From the NCBI RefSeq assembly GCF_000067205.1, contig NC_010170.1:4278001-4342000 (forward strand): a stretch of 64,000 nt of DNA, read 5' to 3'. Source of the DNA: Bordetella petrii. Lineage in GTDB: Bacteria > Pseudomonadota > Gammaproteobacteria > Burkholderiales > Burkholderiaceae_B. Every line of letters begins with the position of its first letter. Position 1 is the stretch's first letter. Below the pieces are notes generated by a model. The model saw only the letters and a list, made by a program, of their open reading frames with translations. It did no database searches and was not told the DNA's origin. A program made the translations under genes and the position numbers. Shown here in pieces: positions 44,793 to 54,955 of the stretch.

Positions 44793-44876
44793 GGTGAGAA
44801 GTGCCCAGGTTGGTTGCAGGCTATTTTATCGTCTTGCCGCCCGGTGGCGCCCAGGCCGGAATCAAAGGCGCCCGGT

Positions 44877-47800
44877 TCAGTCGGCGAAAAAGGTGCGGTA
44901 GACCAGCGCAATGCCGCTGATAGTGCCCGCCTTCAGGTCCAGCGACAGCCGGCGCGACAGCCGGTAGCTGGCCCGGCCCACCGTTTCCGAGCCGGCCATG
45001 GCCTGCTCGACGCTGAGCGTAATGCCATTGGCGAAGTGCTTGCTGGCCACGATGAACTGGGTGGCCAGCTCGCTGTTGCTGTCCAAGTTGATCTGGCTGG
45101 CCACGGTGCGGTCGGGCAACAGGCTGCCCGAGCTGCCGATGGTGCCCGAGCGGATACTGAGTTCGTCCAGCCCCAACTGCCGGTAGAACGGCTGTCCGCC
45201 GCCCAGCAGCGCGGTACCCACCGACAGCAGCAGGGCGGCGTCGCTGCCCCCTTCGTCGGGGCCGCGCCCCAAAATCAGCCACGACAGCTTTTCGACATCG
45301 CTGACCTCGGGGTACGACACCAGGTCGATGCGCGGGCGCTGCGCCGTGCCGCTGACCCGCACGCCGGCCTCGACCTGTTCTCCGGTGCGCAGCGCCTCGA
45401 TGTCGAGCAGCGGATTGTCCAGCCGGCCCTGGAACGTCAGGGTGCCGCGCCGCAGCCGCAGCTTCTGCCCATAGGCTTCGATGCCCCCGCCGCGCGTGCG
45501 CAGCGCGCCGATGCCGGTCAGGCGGCCGTCCGCCATGCGGATCTGTATAGACCCCAGCAGCCCGGCGTCCAGCCCCATGCCCGTAATGTAGAAACGCGGC
45601 CCCATGTCGAACTTCAGGTCCATGGACATCTGCAGGGGCGAAGCGCGCGCCTGCTCGTCGTCGCCCGCGTGGATGACTCGCACGTCGTCGTCCAGGCTGG
45701 GCACGCCCTGCAGGATTTCCAGGCTGAACCAGCCCGCGTCGGCCGTCAGGTCGCCCGAAATGGAAATGCGCGGCAACTGGGCATCGATATCGACGACGCC
45801 CGACACCATGGCATAGCGGTCGGAACGCTGCAGCGCGGGGAAGCGGTGCAGCTTCAGGTGCACCGCCCCCTGCGCCTGCAGCAAGTCCCATTGGCCGCTG
45901 GCTTCGACATAGCCGCCTTTGGCGTCGGCATTGCTGGTCACCCATTCGCGCGTGCGCCATTCGTCGGGCATGACGCGCAGCGAGGCCGGGAAACGCAGCG
46001 AATCGAGAATCAGCCGGGTGTCCTGCAGATGCGCCGCCAGCGTCCCGTCGACCAACCGCACCCCGTCGTCGATACGCACTACGCGCAGCGACTGGCCGCG
46101 GATGGCGCCCGAGGCGCTCCATTTGCCGCCAGGCGTGCCTTGCGCCGCCACGTTGGCCTGCAACTTGCCGCGCACTTCCATGGTGTCGCCGACGAACAGG
46201 TCGACCCACGCCAGGTCGGCGATATCGGCATCCAGGCGCACCTGCATCGGACGCGCGGTGTCGAGCGCCAGCCCGCCGCCAGGCCGCGCCACCAGGATGG
46301 CCGTGGCCGAGCCGGACAGCACGCCCATCTTGCGGGTACGCACATCCAGCGTCGCGTTCACGCTGCTGGTGCTGGCGCCGGTGGGCCTGGCCGCCACGTC
46401 GAGCACCAGGTCGGTCAGGCCCAGCGGAATGGGCGGATCGCCCGGAATGCGCAGGTCGCCATCGCGGCGCGTGACGCGAGCGCGGCCCGACAGCGCACCG
46501 GCGAATTTAAGATCCCAGGAGGCATCGAGGGCAATGCGGCGCTGGCCATCGGGCACCTGCGCGTTGACGCGCTGCCGGCCTTGGTCTGCGCGGGCGGCCG
46601 CCTGCGGATCCGTGGCGCGAATGATCTGCCTGAGCATCGAGCGGGTAATGACCAGGTTGTCGGCGCGCCCCGCGGTTTCCCAACGGCCCGGTCCGCCACG
46701 CGACCCCTGGTGGTCGATCAGCACGCGCTGTTTGTCGGGCAGCGTTACGGCCAGTTGGGTGGCGCCCACCTGCCATTGCCAGCGCGGCGCGGCCGCATCG
46801 GGCACGAAAGACAATGCCAGGGGCTGCAGGGCGGCGCTGAAGTTCATTGAACTGGCCGTCAGCCGTTCGATGCGGCCGCGCCAGCCTGGCTGCCCGCCAT
46901 CGGCCTGGCCATCCTGGCCCGTGCCCCAGCCGCCGGCGAAGACGATCTCGGCCTGCATGGGCGCGCGGCCCAGCGTGTCGGCGCGCGCATCGGCAGGCGT
47001 GTAGCGGGCGTTGAGTTGGCCGCGGTGCTGCTCCAGGCGCCCTTCGAGCTTGCCCCGTAAAGTGGCGCCGCCGGGCAGGCCGGGCCAGAAGGCATCCAGC
47101 CGCGGCGTATTTGCATCCAGGGTCAAGGCCCCGTCGCCCTGGCTCAGCTGGCCCTGCGCGCGCACGCGATTCGGGCCCAGGGCCAGGTCGAGCCGCAGGT
47201 CGCGCAACTGGTAGCCTGCCAGGGGATCCGCGGTTGGCATGGCGGCGGCATCGGGCGCCAGCGGCTGAGCGGGCGCCGGCATGGCATCCAGGCGACCGGC
47301 CAGTGTGCCGGACAGCGGCTGGCGGTTCCAGCGGCTGCCTTGAGCGATGTCGGCCTGCACGTACGCCTGCCGCAGCTCGTACGCGCCGGCGACCTGGGCG
47401 TCCACAGCCATGCGCGCGCTCAACAGCGCCGGCGGAATCGCGTCGCCCACCAGGCGACCCAGGTCCAGCCGTTCGGCATCGAGCGTGGCGACCACTCGGT
47501 CGACGCCAGGGCTGGCGGCTTGCGGCTGGCGGTCCAGCGTGACGACCAGGCCGGATTTGTCGGCCAGGCGCAGGTTCAGGTTGGCGGTGCGCACCGGAAA
47601 AGGCTGGCCGAATGCCAGGCCGGCCTGCGCCAGCAGTGTCAGCGCGCCATCGGCCGTGGCGCCGTCCAGGCGCAGATCGAGCTGGTCGAGCGAGCCTTCC
47701 GCATCGACCCGCAGCGTGGCCGCGCAAGCCGCGGCGCCGGCCGCCGCGTCATCGGGTGCTGCCTTGGCCGGTGCTGCCTTGGCCGGCAGGCCAGCCAGCA

Positions 47801-48479
47801 TGTGACTGGCGCACAAGGGCGAATCGGCCCCTACGCCTTGCGCGTCGATATCCAGATGCGCCCACATCGGCCAGGGCGAGGCCATCTGCTGCAGGTTGAA
47901 CTGCCCTTGCAGCGCGGCGGCCGCCTGGGCGTGTTGCAGGCGCAAGCTGGCCAGATTCAGGCGCGCGCCATCGGCGCCAGCCTGGCCGCTGACGACCAGA
48001 TTACTAATTGACACTGGCACCGCGGAGCCGTCGATGATGAGGTCCAGCGTGCCCAAGGCCAGGCGGTCGAGCGCGAGCTCCACCGGCAGCGATGGAACGG
48101 CCAGCGGCTCATCCGGGGGCGGCTCGGCGGAAGACGACGCCACGGCCACCTGCACACTGTCGGCCGACAACTCGCGCACATGCAGCAGGCGGTGGCCCAG
48201 GTCGCGCCACTGCACGTCGAGCCGCAGCCCCGCGATATCGACGTCGGCGCCAGGCAAGGCCAGCTGCAGCCGGCCCACGCGCAGCCCGTCCAGCACGCTG
48301 CCGCGCACCTGTTCGGCGCGGCCGTCGAACTGTTGCGCCACCACGCCCAGCAACACGCGCGTGCCCGGTTCGGTGCCGGCCAGCCACAGGGCAAACGCGC
48401 ACAGCAGCACCACCAGCATGACCGGCAGGGGCAGCCACCAGATCAGCAGGTGGCGCAGCAGGGCTCGCAGGCGGTTCAA
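44877..48479 (-). CDS. tamB: TamB, translocation and assembly module inner membrane component
   Basis: 1200 aa. One N-terminal membrane helix (about residues 12-36), a long beta-rich AsmA-like periplasmic body, and the C-terminal DUF490 domain (VSGTAQRPRIDLVSYPEVSDVEKLSWLILGRG) ending with a beta-barrel-like terminal strand. With TamA it spans the periplasm and serves outer membrane protein or lipid traffic. Its start overlaps the tamA stop by 4 bases. Confidence 0.92.
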   Translation of the reverse strand: MNRLRALLRHLLIWWLPLPVMLVVLLCAFALWLAGTEPGTRVLLGVVAQQFDGRAEQVRGSVLDGLRVGRLQLALPGADVDIAGLRLDVQWRDLGHRLLHVRELSADSVQVAVASSSAEPPPDEPLAVPSLPVELALDRLALGTLDLIIDGSAVPVSISNLVVSGQAGADGARLNLASLRLQHAQAAAALQGQFNLQQMASPWPMWAHLDIDAQGVGADSPLCASHMLAGLPAKAAPAKAAPDDAAAGAAACAATLRVDAEGSLDQLDLRLDGATADGALTLLAQAGLAFGQPFPVRTANLNLRLADKSGLVVTLDRQPQAASPGVDRVVATLDAERLDLGRLVGDAIPPALLSARMAVDAQVAGAYELRQAYVQADIAQGSRWNRQPLSGTLAGRLDAMPAPAQPLAPDAAAMPTADPLAGYQLRDLRLDLALGPNRVRAQGQLSQGDGALTLDANTPRLDAFWPGLPGGATLRGKLEGRLEQHRGQLNARYTPADARADTLGRAPMQAEIVFAGGWGTGQDGQADGGQPGWRGRIERLTASSMNFSAALQPLALSFVPDAAAPRWQWQVGATQLAVTLPDKQRVLIDHQGSRGGPGRWETAGRADNLVITRSMLRQIIRATDPQAAARADQGRQRVNAQVPDGQRRIALDASWDLKFAGALSGRARVTRRDGDLRIPGDPPIPLGLTDLVLDVAARPTGASTSSVNATLDVRTRKMGVLSGSATAILVARPGGGLALDTARPMQVRLDADIADLAWVDLFVGDTMEVRGKLQANVAAQGTPGGKWSASGAIRGQSLRVVRIDDGVRLVDGTLAAHLQDTRLILDSLRFPASLRVMPDEWRTREWVTSNADAKGGYVEASGQWDLLQAQGAVHLKLHRFPALQRSDRYAMVSGVVDIDAQLPRISISGDLTADAGWFSLEILQGVPSLDDDVRVIHAGDDEQARASPLQMSMDLKFDMGPRFYITGMGLDAGLLGSIQIRMADGRLTGIGALRTRGGGIEAYGQKLRLRRGTLTFQGRLDNPLLDIEALRTGEQVEAGVRVSGTAQRPRIDLVSYPEVSDVEKLSWLILGRGPDEGGSDAALLLSVGTALLGGGQPFYRQLGLDELSIRSGTIGSSGSLLPDRTVASQINLDSNSELATQFIVASKHFANGITLSVEQAMAGSETVGRASYRLSRRLSLDLKAGTISGIALVYRTFFAD

Positions 48480-50401
48480 AAGGCGATCCCCAGCGAAAAG
48501 TGCAGGCGCAGGTCACGCTCGCGCTGGCCGTAGGCCAGGTCCAGGAACAGCGGGCCGGCAGGGGTGCGCAGGCGCGCGCCCACGCCGTAGCCGACATGCA
48601 TCTGCATTTCGCCGAACGATTCGGCCGCGTCGCCCGCATCCACGAATACCGCCATGCCCCAGCGCTCGTCGAAATAATGGTCGTACTCGATGCTGGCCAC
48701 TGCGAGCGTCGGCGCGCCCACTACGGCGTCGTCCTTGTCAACGCCGATGCTCTGGTACCGATAGCCGCGGATGGAGCGCGCGCCGCCGGTGCGAAAACCG
48801 AAATCGTCCGGCACGCTGGTTTGCGAATCGGACCACACCCGGCCGACTTCGCCGCGCACCGTCAGCACGTCGCGCTGGCCCACCGGCCACCACCGCTGGC
48901 CTCGCAGGCGCGCCCGAAGAAACGGCCGCCCGGTGTCGAGCACCACCCCTACCCCGCCGCCCACCGCGATCAGGGTGCCTTCACGCGGATCGTATTTGTT
49001 GTCGACGTCGCGGCGCAGCCACTCGGAGGTAAGCGTCGCGCTGGGCAAGTCGTATTCGTCGCCCCCGTCGATCTTGACGTGGTCGTGCGCCAGCAGCACG
49101 CCCCAGCGGTTTTCGTATTCGACCCGGCTGTCGCCCGCGCCCCTGCGTTCGCGCAGCCGCGTGGCGCCCAGGGCAAAACGCCGCACATCCAGGCCTTGGA
49201 TGTCGGTGTGGTCGGCCAGCAGCCCGATGGAGTCGCGCTGGCCTTTTTCATCGGGCGGCAGGTGGAAATCGAGATAGGCGCGCTGGCGCAGGCGGTCGAC
49301 GCCTATGCCGCTTTCCAGCGTAACAGGCTGGCCAAACACCACATTCTGCCGGTACGTGATTTCGGCGCGCACGCCGGCATCGCTGTCCACGCCCAGGGAA
49401 GCCGCCAGCCGCCGCGCCGGCGCCTCGACTACGCGCACGTCGACCGGCAGGGTCACGACCCCATCGGAATCGAGCGCGGCGGCGGGCCGGGCCGCACCTG
49501 GGCCGCCCGCCACGAGCGGCTCGCCCTGGGGCGTGGCGGCGGCCAGGTCCTGCGAGCCGGGCGCGCGGGCACGCCCGGACTGCGCCACGCCCTGGGGCGC
49601 CGCGTGCTCAGGCGCAACCGGCGAATCATCGGACGGCGACGTGTCCAGGGTAACGAAGGCACCGCGGAAAAACGCCGTGGACTGCAGGTCTTGCTGCCAG
49701 CCATCGAGCTTGTCCTGGCGATACGCATCGCCCGGCGTATAGCGCACATATCGGCGCACCAGCGAATCGGGCACGCGTCGCAGGCCCTGTGTGTTCAGTT
49801 CTCCCATGCGCACCAGCGGGCCGCTGTCGATGGTGACGGTCAGGTTCACTTCGGCGCTCTCGGCATACACCGCCGCGTCAGAGGCGGTCAGCCGCGCGAG
49901 CATGAAGTCGCGCGAAGCCACGGCATCGAGCAGGCTTGCCTTGGCCCTGTTCCACTCGCTGTTGATGAACGGCTGGCCCACCGGCAACGACCACGCCTCG
50001 CGCAGTTCGGCTATCCGGTCGGCGTATTCGGGCCGCGTAACGCGCCCGGTGAACTTCAGGTCGACCGACGCCACGCGGGCGCGCTTGCCGGGCTGGATGG
50101 AGATGTCCCAGGTCTCGCCGCCCACGTCGGTGCCAGTCTCCAGCGTGACGACCGGCGAGAAGTAGCCCTGGGTGGCCAGCGCGGCCAGCGTGGCGTCGCG
50201 GGCGCGGCGGCGCAGGCGGTTGATTTCTCCGCCGTCCTGGTCTTCGGCCAGCCGGGTGATGGCGGCGACCGCCTCGGTAATGGACTGCAGCGCGGCCGCA
50301 GGCACGCCGCCCGGATCGATGACGACCTCGGGCGCCTTCGCGTAGGCGCTGGCAGCCGCGCCCCACAGGGCGGTCAGCAGCAGGGCGGCCCCTACCCGCA
50401 T
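48476..50401 (-). CDS. tamA: TamA, Omp85-family outer membrane protein
   Basis: 641 aa. Signal peptide ending near AYAKA, POTRA domains (about residues 30-250), then a 16-strand barrel with GFRTGGARSIRGYRYQSIG and the C-terminal Phe signature LHFSLGIAF. An Ala/Pro-rich insert (about residues 259-310) separates POTRA and barrel. It starts 3 bases after the mrp stop. Confidence 0.93.
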   Translation of the reverse strand: MRVGAALLLTALWGAAASAYAKAPEVVIDPGGVPAAALQSITEAVAAITRLAEDQDGGEINRLRRRARDATLAALATQGYFSPVVTLETGTDVGGETWDISIQPGKRARVASVDLKFTGRVTRPEYADRIAELREAWSLPVGQPFINSEWNRAKASLLDAVASRDFMLARLTASDAAVYAESAEVNLTVTIDSGPLVRMGELNTQGLRRVPDSLVRRYVRYTPGDAYRQDKLDGWQQDLQSTAFFRGAFVTLDTSPSDDSPVAPEHAAPQGVAQSGRARAPGSQDLAAATPQGEPLVAGGPGAARPAAALDSDGVVTLPVDVRVVEAPARRLAASLGVDSDAGVRAEITYRQNVVFGQPVTLESGIGVDRLRQRAYLDFHLPPDEKGQRDSIGLLADHTDIQGLDVRRFALGATRLRERRGAGDSRVEYENRWGVLLAHDHVKIDGGDEYDLPSATLTSEWLRRDVDNKYDPREGTLIAVGGGVGVVLDTGRPFLRARLRGQRWWPVGQRDVLTVRGEVGRVWSDSQTSVPDDFGFRTGGARSIRGYRYQSIGVDKDDAVVGAPTLAVASIEYDHYFDERWGMAVFVDAGDAAESFGEMQMHVGYGVGARLRTPAGPLFLDLAYGQRERDLRLHFSLGIAF

Positions 50402-50404
50402 ACT

Positions 50405-51496
50405 TCAGGTCGTCGGCGGCTGGACGACGACAGGCGGCAACCGGCCGGCCATGTCGCGCGGCAACGCCGCCACGCCGGCGGCCAGCTTGCGGGCGATGTC
50501 ACGGTAGCGCCGCGCCGCCTCGCCATCGGGATCGGCCACCACGCTGGGCCGCCCGGCGTCGGCCTGCTCGCGGATGTCCAGCGCCAGCGGCAGGCTGCCC
50601 AGCCACGGCGCCTGGTACTGCGCTGCCATGCGCTGGCCGCCCCCCTCTCCGAAAATATGTTCGGCGTGCCCGCACTGGCTGCAAATATGCACGGCCATGT
50701 TTTCGACGATGCCCAGGATGGGCACGTCGACCTTCTGGAACATGCGCAGGCCCTTGCGAGCGTCCTGCAACGCCAGGTCTTGCGGGGTGGTGACGATGAC
50801 GGCGCCCACCACCGGCACTTTCTGGGCCAGCGTCAACGCCAGGTCGCCCGTACCCGGCGGCATGTCGATGACCAGGTAATCGAGGTCGCGCCAGTTGGTC
50901 TGGCGCAGCATCTGCTCGAACGCCTGGGTCACCATGGGACCGCGCCAGATGGCCGGCGCGTCGGCATCGATGAGAAAGCCAATGGAATTGGCCTGCAGGC
51001 CATGTCCTTGCAGCGGCTCCATGGTCTTGTTGTCGTGGCTGGCAGGCCGGCCCGAGATGCCCAGCATGGTGGGCACGCTGGGGCCGTAGATATCGGCATC
51101 GAGAATGCCGACGTGCGCGCCATCGGCCGCCAGGGCCAACGCCAGATTGACTGCCGTGGTGCTCTTGCCCACGCCGCCCTTGCCCGAGGCGACCGCGATG
51201 ATGTTGCGCACGGTGGGCAGCGGCTTCAACCCACGCTGTACGGCATGCGCGGCCACCGACCATTGCACGGTCACCTGCGCGCCGGGCAGGCCCGCCGCGG
51301 CCAGGGCCTGCCGCGCGGCGTCTTCGAGCTGCCCGGCCACGAAACCGGCCGGATAGCCGAGGATCGCGGTGACTGTTACTGCCGCGCCATCCAGCAGGAT
51401 GTCACTATCTTTTACAAATGAAGCCAGCTCCCGGCCCGAAAAGGGGTCTGTTACGGCCCGCAACGCCGCACGGACCTGTGCTGTCGTTATACTCAT
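50405..51496 (-). CDS. apbC: Mrp/ApbC iron-sulfur cluster carrier ATPase
   Basis: 363 aa. N-terminal MIP18/DUF59 domain (residues 1-85), deviant Walker A GKGGVGKST at 105-112, DADIYGPSVPTMLG, DMPPGTGDLALT and the Fe-S-binding CSQC pair. It carries 4Fe-4S clusters to target proteins. Located before tamA and divergent from a small membrane protein gene. Confidence 0.94.
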   Translation of the reverse strand: MSITTAQVRAALRAVTDPFSGRELASFVKDSDILLDGAAVTVTAILGYPAGFVAGQLEDAARQALAAAGLPGAQVTVQWSVAAHAVQRGLKPLPTVRNIIAVASGKGGVGKSTTAVNLALALAADGAHVGILDADIYGPSVPTMLGISGRPASHDNKTMEPLQGHGLQANSIGFLIDADAPAIWRGPMVTQAFEQMLRQTNWRDLDYLVIDMPPGTGDLALTLAQKVPVVGAVIVTTPQDLALQDARKGLRMFQKVDVPILGIVENMAVHICSQCGHAEHIFGEGGGQRMAAQYQAPWLGSLPLALDIREQADAGRPSVVADPDGEAARRYRDIARKLAAGVAALPRDMAGRLPPVVVQPPTT

Positions 51497-51594
51497 TACT
51501 CTGATTCCATAGGCAGGACGGCTTTGCGCCGGCCGCTACCCACAAGGATAGCGGATACGCGGGAACCTTTTGTCCTGTTTTGCATCCGACCATC

Positions 51595-51879
51595 ATGATC
51601 GATACTTTCTCCCGATTCCTCCGCGCCGTGGCGTTCGCCGTGCTGGCCCTGTTCGGCATGGCCATGGCCCTGGTGTTCATGATCTCGACCGCCATCGCGG
51701 TCGGCATCCTGTACGTCGTGGCCAAGGTCCGCGGCAAGCCGTTCGGCGTGCGCGCCTACTGGAGCCAGCGCCAGGGCGCGCGGCCGGGCGCGTTCCGCCC
51801 CGGCGCCGCCCCGGGCCCCGCGCCCTTCGCGCCCGCCCGCGGCGACGTCATCGACGTCGAAGTGCGCGAAGTCCGCTAA
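51595..51879 (+). CDS. Small hypothetical membrane protein
   Basis: 94 aa from the ATG at 51595; a TTG at 51580 would add 5 residues. The first 45 residues are hydrophobic, one long or two short helices (FAVLALFGMAMALVFMISTAI...), followed by a Pro/Ala/Arg-rich tail ending DVIDVEVREVR. Not recognised. Upstream of metG by about 145 bases. Confidence 0.65.
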   Translation: MIDTFSRFLRAVAFAVLALFGMAMALVFMISTAIAVGILYVVAKVRGKPFGVRAYWSQRQGARPGAFRPGAAPGPAPFAPARGDVIDVEVREVR

Positions 51880-52024
51880 ACAGCCCCGCCGCCCTTCATT
51901 CCGCCCCTGCCCCGGCCTGGCCCGGCGCAGGGGCGTGTGCTTTACGCGGCCGGCAGGCTGCCCCTTGCCTGCCGCGGGCCGCTAAAATAGCCGGCTACCC
52001 CTTTCCCGAACCGTCCATCTCGAT

Positions 52025-54100
52025 ATGTCCCGCACCCTGTTCGTCACGACCGCGCTGCCCTACGCCAACGGATCTTTCCACATCGGCCACATCATGGAAT
52101 ACATCCAGGCCGACATCTGGGTCCGCTCGATGCGCATGGCGGGCCACACGGTGCATTTCGTGGGGGCCGACGACGCGCACGGCGCGCCCATCATGCTCAA
52201 GGCCGAAAAAGAAGGCATTTCGCCCCAAGAGCTGGTGGCCCGCTATGCGGCCGAACGCCCGCGCTACCTGGACGGCTTCCATATCCGCTTCGACCACTGG
52301 CACTCCACCGATTCCGCCGAAAACGTCGCGCTGTCGCAAGACATCTATCGCGCCCTGCAGGCCGCCAACCTGATCGAAACACGCGCCATCGAACAGTTCT
52401 ACGACCCGGTCAAGGGCATGTTCCTGGCCGACCGCTACATCAAGGGCGAATGCCCCAAGTGCCACGCCAAAGACCAGTACGGCGATTCCTGCGAAGTCTG
52501 TGGCGCGGTCTACGCGCCCACCGATCTCATCAATCCGTATTCGGCGCTCACGGGCGCCACGCCGGTGCTGAAGTCATCCGAACATTTCTTCTTCAAGCTG
52601 TCCGACCCGCGCTGCGTTGAATTCCTGCAGCACTGGACCACCGGCGTCAATGCGGCCGGCAACAAGCACCTGCAGCCCGAGGTGCAGGCCAAAACGCGCG
52701 AGTGGCTGGGCGGCGACGACGGCCAGGCCAAGCTCGGCGACTGGGACATCTCGCGCGACGCGCCGTACTTCGGCATTGAAATCCCCGACGCGCCGGGCAA
52801 GTACTTTTACGTATGGCTCGACGCGCCCGTCGGCTATCTGGCGTCGCTGAAATCGTATTGCGCCAAGCAGGGGCTCGACTTCGACGCCCTGCTCGACCCG
52901 CAGGGCAGCACCGAACAGGTGCACTTCATCGGCAAAGACATCATCTATTTCCACGCGCTGTTCTGGCCGGCCATGTTGAAGTTCGCCGGCCGCAAGACGC
53001 CCGATGCGCTCAACGTGCACGGGTTCATCACGGTCAGCGGCGAGAAAATGTCCAAGAGCCGCGGCACCGGCATCTCGCCGCTGCGCTACCTGGACATCGG
53101 CATGAACGCCGAATGGCTGCGCTATTACATCGCCGCCAAACTGAACGCCCGGGTCGAAGACATCGACTTCAACCCCGACGACTTCGTCGCGCGCGTCAAC
53201 AGCGACCTGGTCGGCAAGTACGTCAACATCGCCAGCCGGGCCGCGAATTTCATCACCAAGCATTTCGATGGCGCGCTGGCCTACGAAGGCGATACCGCGG
53301 CCCTGTCGGCCGAATTCGCCGCCCGGGCCGAGTCCATCCGTGCGGCCTTCGAGGCGCGCGAATACAACCGCGCCATCCGCGAGATCATGGCCTACGCCGA
53401 CGGCATCAACCAGGCCTTCGACACGGCCCAGCCGTGGGTGCTGGCTAAGGGCATCGGCGCCGCCGACGCCGCCCAGAAGGCCCGGCTGCAAGACATCTGC
53501 TCGCGCTCGCTGGCCGGCTTCAAGGCCCTTTCGGTCATGCTGGCGCCGGTGCTGCCGGCACTGGCCAACCGTGTGGCGCGCGAACTGTTCGGCGCGGCGC
53601 AACCGTTTACCTGGGCCGACGCGGCCGCGCTGCCGGAGCGCGTGGCGCCGTTCAAGCACTTGATGCAGCGGGTCGACCCCGCGCTGCTCGACCAATTGTT
53701 CGAGCCCCCGGCGCAGCCCGTGCCGGCGGCTGCGCTGCCCGGCGGCGAAGCCGTGGCCGACACCATCACCATCGACGACTTCGCCAAGATCGACCTGCGC
53801 ATCGCCAAAATCGTCGATTGCCAGCACGTCGAAGGCTCGACCAAGCTGTTGCAACTCACGCTCGATGTCGGCGAGGGGCGGCACCGCAACGTGTTCTCGG
53901 GCATCAAATCCGCCTACCGCCCCGAAGACCTGGTGGGCAAACTCACCGTCATGGTGGCCAACCTGGCGCCGCGCAAGATGAAGTTCGGCGTGTCCGAAGG
54001 CATGGTGCTGGCGGCCAGCCACGCCGACGAGGGAGTCGATGCGGGCATTTACGTGCTCGAACCCTGGCCCGGCGCGCAGCCCGGCATGCGGGTACGCTAA
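52025..54100 (+). CDS. metG: Methionyl-tRNA synthetase
   Basis: 691 aa. Class I signatures HIGH (residues 19-22) and KMSKS (from residue 341), the zinc knuckle CPKCHAKDQYGDSCEVCG, and a C-terminal tRNA-binding/dimerisation domain (about residues 580-691, IDDFAKIDLRIAKIVDC). Charges initiator and elongator tRNA-Met. A CGGCAGG/CCTGCCG inverted repeat lies at 51951-51974 in its leader. Confidence 0.97.
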   Translation: MSRTLFVTTALPYANGSFHIGHIMEYIQADIWVRSMRMAGHTVHFVGADDAHGAPIMLKAEKEGISPQELVARYAAERPRYLDGFHIRFDHWHSTDSAENVALSQDIYRALQAANLIETRAIEQFYDPVKGMFLADRYIKGECPKCHAKDQYGDSCEVCGAVYAPTDLINPYSALTGATPVLKSSEHFFFKLSDPRCVEFLQHWTTGVNAAGNKHLQPEVQAKTREWLGGDDGQAKLGDWDISRDAPYFGIEIPDAPGKYFYVWLDAPVGYLASLKSYCAKQGLDFDALLDPQGSTEQVHFIGKDIIYFHALFWPAMLKFAGRKTPDALNVHGFITVSGEKMSKSRGTGISPLRYLDIGMNAEWLRYYIAAKLNARVEDIDFNPDDFVARVNSDLVGKYVNIASRAANFITKHFDGALAYEGDTAALSAEFAARAESIRAAFEAREYNRAIREIMAYADGINQAFDTAQPWVLAKGIGAADAAQKARLQDICSRSLAGFKALSVMLAPVLPALANRVARELFGAAQPFTWADAAALPERVAPFKHLMQRVDPALLDQLFEPPAQPVPAAALPGGEAVADTITIDDFAKIDLRIAKIVDCQHVEGSTKLLQLTLDVGEGRHRNVFSGIKSAYRPEDLVGKLTVMVANLAPRKMKFGVSEGMVLAASHADEGVDAGIYVLEPWPGAQPGMRVR

Positions 54101-54124
54101 GCAGGGGCACCGCCCCCAGGGCGG

Positions 54125-54883
54125 CTAGGCCGTGGCGAGCTGCGCCACGGCGCCCGCCGGCGCCAGCGCCGGGTCCAGCGCGACACGCTCGTCAAAAACG
54201 AAGCAATTGCCGTTGAAGCCCTTGCCGCCGGTTTCCTCGAAGTATTTCAGGATGCCGCCGTCGAGCTGGTACACGTGCTCGACACCCGATTCAGCCATGT
54301 ACAGCGCGGCCTTCTCGCAGCGGATTCCTCCCGTACAAAAGCTGACCACGGTCTTGCCGCGCAGGCTGTCGCGATGCGCCTGCACGGCAGCAGGGAACTG
54401 GGTGAAGCGCTCGATGCGCCAATCGACCGCCCCTTCGAAGGTTCCGGCGTCCACCTCAAAAGCATTGCGCGTGTCCAGCATCACCACCGGCCGCCCCTGA
54501 TCGTCGACGCCCTGCTCCAGCCAGCGCGCCAGCGTGGCGGGCGACACGGCCGGCGCCCGGCCGGACTGCGGCTGAATGGCGGGGTGATCCATCCGGATGA
54601 TCTCGCGCTTGATTTTCACCCGCAGGCGGCGAAATGGCACGGTCTCCGACAGGCTAAACTTCGCCTCCAAGTCGGCCAACCGGGAATCCGCGCGCAACCA
54701 TTGCAAGAATGTGTCAATCTTGTCACGCGAGCCGGCCAGGAATAAATTGATGCCTTCCTCGGCCAGCAGCACAGTGCCTTTGAGGTTGACGGCCCCGGCT
54801 TGCGCCAGCACATCGGCGCGCAGGGTTGGCAGGTTATCCAGGACAACGAATTTATAAGCGGCAATATTGACAACAGCGGGCAT
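54125..54883 (-). CDS. trhO: TrhO-type rhodanese (tRNA U34 hydroxylation, UPF0176)
   Basis: 252 aa from the ATG at 54883 (MPAVVNIAAYKFV). N-terminal acylphosphatase-like domain and rhodanese domain with active site SFCTGGIRCEKA (C183). The family carries out prephenate-independent 5-hydroxyuridine formation at tRNA position 34. Convergent with metG. Confidence 0.92.
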   Translation of the reverse strand: MPAVVNIAAYKFVVLDNLPTLRADVLAQAGAVNLKGTVLLAEEGINLFLAGSRDKIDTFLQWLRADSRLADLEAKFSLSETVPFRRLRVKIKREIIRMDHPAIQPQSGRAPAVSPATLARWLEQGVDDQGRPVVMLDTRNAFEVDAGTFEGAVDWRIERFTQFPAAVQAHRDSLRGKTVVSFCTGGIRCEKAALYMAESGVEHVYQLDGGILKYFEETGGKGFNGNCFVFDERVALDPALAPAGAVAQLATA

Positions 54884-54955
54884 GGTTGGCGATTTTGGTG
54901 ACCAGAACGCACTATTTGGTAAGCAAGTGCCTGCCACATTGGCAGGCGGACACGG

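Noticed and set aside
48500..51421. 973-codon open frame antisense to tamA and mrp
   Set aside because: It crosses two genes with clear families and has a random-looking composition.
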